Source: an uncultured Lachnospiraceae bacterium
Lineage (GTDB): Bacteria > Bacillota > Clostridia > Lachnospirales > Lachnospiraceae
Length of the DNA: 55,639 nucleotides
Assembly (NCBI GenBank): GCA_947575805.1
Contig: CANPOY010000017.1
Location: 1-55,639 of the forward strand
Direction: 5' to 3'
Positions 55,306-55,639 of this stretch are shown here, one piece after another. Numbering within the stretch: the first letter of the stretch is position 1; the number at the start of each line of letters is the position of its first letter. Made by a program: the position numbers and the translations under genes. Below the pieces are notes generated by a model. The model saw only the letters and a list, made by a program, of their open reading frames with translations, was not told where the DNA came from and did no database searches.

Positions 55306-55639
55306 TTTGGGGACAGGCTGAAAAGCGCATTATTTAGTGTTATTTGGTACTGATTGTACCGTATTTTGTGGACAAGATGGTTGATTATGGACGAAATAAC
55401 ACTAGGCGGACGGGTGAAGTTTGTGACTTGGATTCGTGCAATGAACTTATATAACACCATATGGAGGAGAGCTATTATTTTATATGGCATAAATATTATG
55501 TTATATAATTTAAAGAGGTAGGTATCTATGCAGGAGCATGAGATTATTTTATATCAGTTAGAGGATACAAATGTTTATGTGAATGTCATTTTTAAAGAAG
55601 AAACATTTTGGATGACGCAAAGAGCAATGGCAGAATTAT
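55304..55639 (+). mobile_element. AT-rich insertion interrupting uvrB (left end)
   Basis: From about 55304 the sequence no longer matches uvrB and becomes AT-rich. The first 220 bp are non-coding and hold inverted repeats: TGTCC/GGACA spanning the junction, AGTGTTATTT (55336-55345) with AAATAACACT (55394-55403), and an inner GGTAC/GTACC hairpin. A RhuM-family gene then starts at 55528. No transposase or integrase is visible in the window, so the element type is open. The interruption itself is certain; calling it a mobile element is inference. Confidence 0.55.
55528..55639 (+). CDS. RhuM-family protein (3' end outside window)
   Basis: First 37 codons of a gene with the start signature of the virulence-RhuM family (HEIILYQLEDTNVYVNVIFKE then ETFWMTQRAMAEL). 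The family is widespread in bacterial accessory regions, often near mobile elements or restriction systems. Its function is not well established. AGAGGTAGG precedes the ATG. The frame is AT-rich, unlike the core genes to the left. Confidence 0.75.
   Translation, partial: MQEHEIILYQLEDTNVYVNVIFKEETFWMTQRAMAEL

Overview
The window looks like a stretch of a Lachnospiraceae-type (Clostridia, Firmicutes) chromosome of moderate G+C. The reasons are strong GGAGG ribosome-binding sites with occasional GTG/TTG starts, sigma-A promoters, a CIRCE/HrcA heat-shock operon, the IreB-RuvX-DUF1292-RNase J block, a DUF6465 protein, a type III glutamine synthetase and a Firmicutes-type LexA box. Most of the window is core genome on the plus strand.

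Layout. 1-1.9 kb: a LytTR response regulator (5' end outside the window, with an in-frame 15-bp tandem repeat in its receiver domain) and its GHKL sensor kinase. 2.2-7.2 kb: cyclophilin, GNAT acetyltransferase, aldo/keto reductase and the membrane SPFH pair HflK/HflC. 7.6-12.7 kb: a glycerol/glycerol-3-phosphate operon (two flavoproteins, a DUF1667 protein and a glycerol kinase broken by one extra G in a G7 run). 12.7-16.5 kb: aminotransferase, patatin, UppP and the Lys/Ala-rich DUF6465 protein. 16.6-27.9 kb: hrcA-grpE-dnaK-dnaJ followed by an O-antigen ligase-like protein, PrmA, a GNAT gene with an internal deletion, RsmE, a cysteine desulfurase and ThiI. 28-36.7 kb: an HPr-like protein without the catalytic His, MtaB, IreB, RuvX, DUF1292, RNase J, YlbF, an MltG-like protein without its catalytic domain, TrmR, TrhP and a polytopic membrane protein. 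36.8-39.8 kb: glutamine synthetase III behind an attenuator-like leader, then tRNA-Gln with a decayed second copy of its 3' half flanking a nuclease-family remnant. 39.8-45.7 kb: two divergent hydrolases sharing a candidate operator, a CPBP protease, an acyl-ACP thioesterase, an S1-domain protein and YjfB. 45.7-53.7 kb: a CdaR/PucR-type regulator, FtsE, FtsX, an EnvC-like M23 hydrolase, a CtpA protease and a hybrid histidine kinase. 53.8-55.6 kb: an AT-rich DUF4932 metalloprotease-like gene, then uvrB behind a LexA box, cut after 95 codons where AT-rich DNA carrying the start of a RhuM-family gene begins.

How the genes fit together. Several blocks are functional modules: protein quality control (HrcA/GrpE/DnaK/DnaJ, HflKC), tRNA wobble modification (cysteine desulfurase plus ThiI for s4U; TrhP plus TrmR for ho5U/mo5U; MtaB for ms2t6A), cell-wall remodelling (FtsEX with an EnvC-like hydrolase, and CtpA), glycerol catabolism and nitrogen assimilation. 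The accessory or unstable spots are the receiver-domain repeat at the left edge, the glpK homopolymer, the tRNA-Gln 3' duplication and the interrupted uvrB at the right edge. I did not identify a complete new defence or mobile system. The uvrB junction, where further accessory genes probably lie beyond the window, is the best lead.
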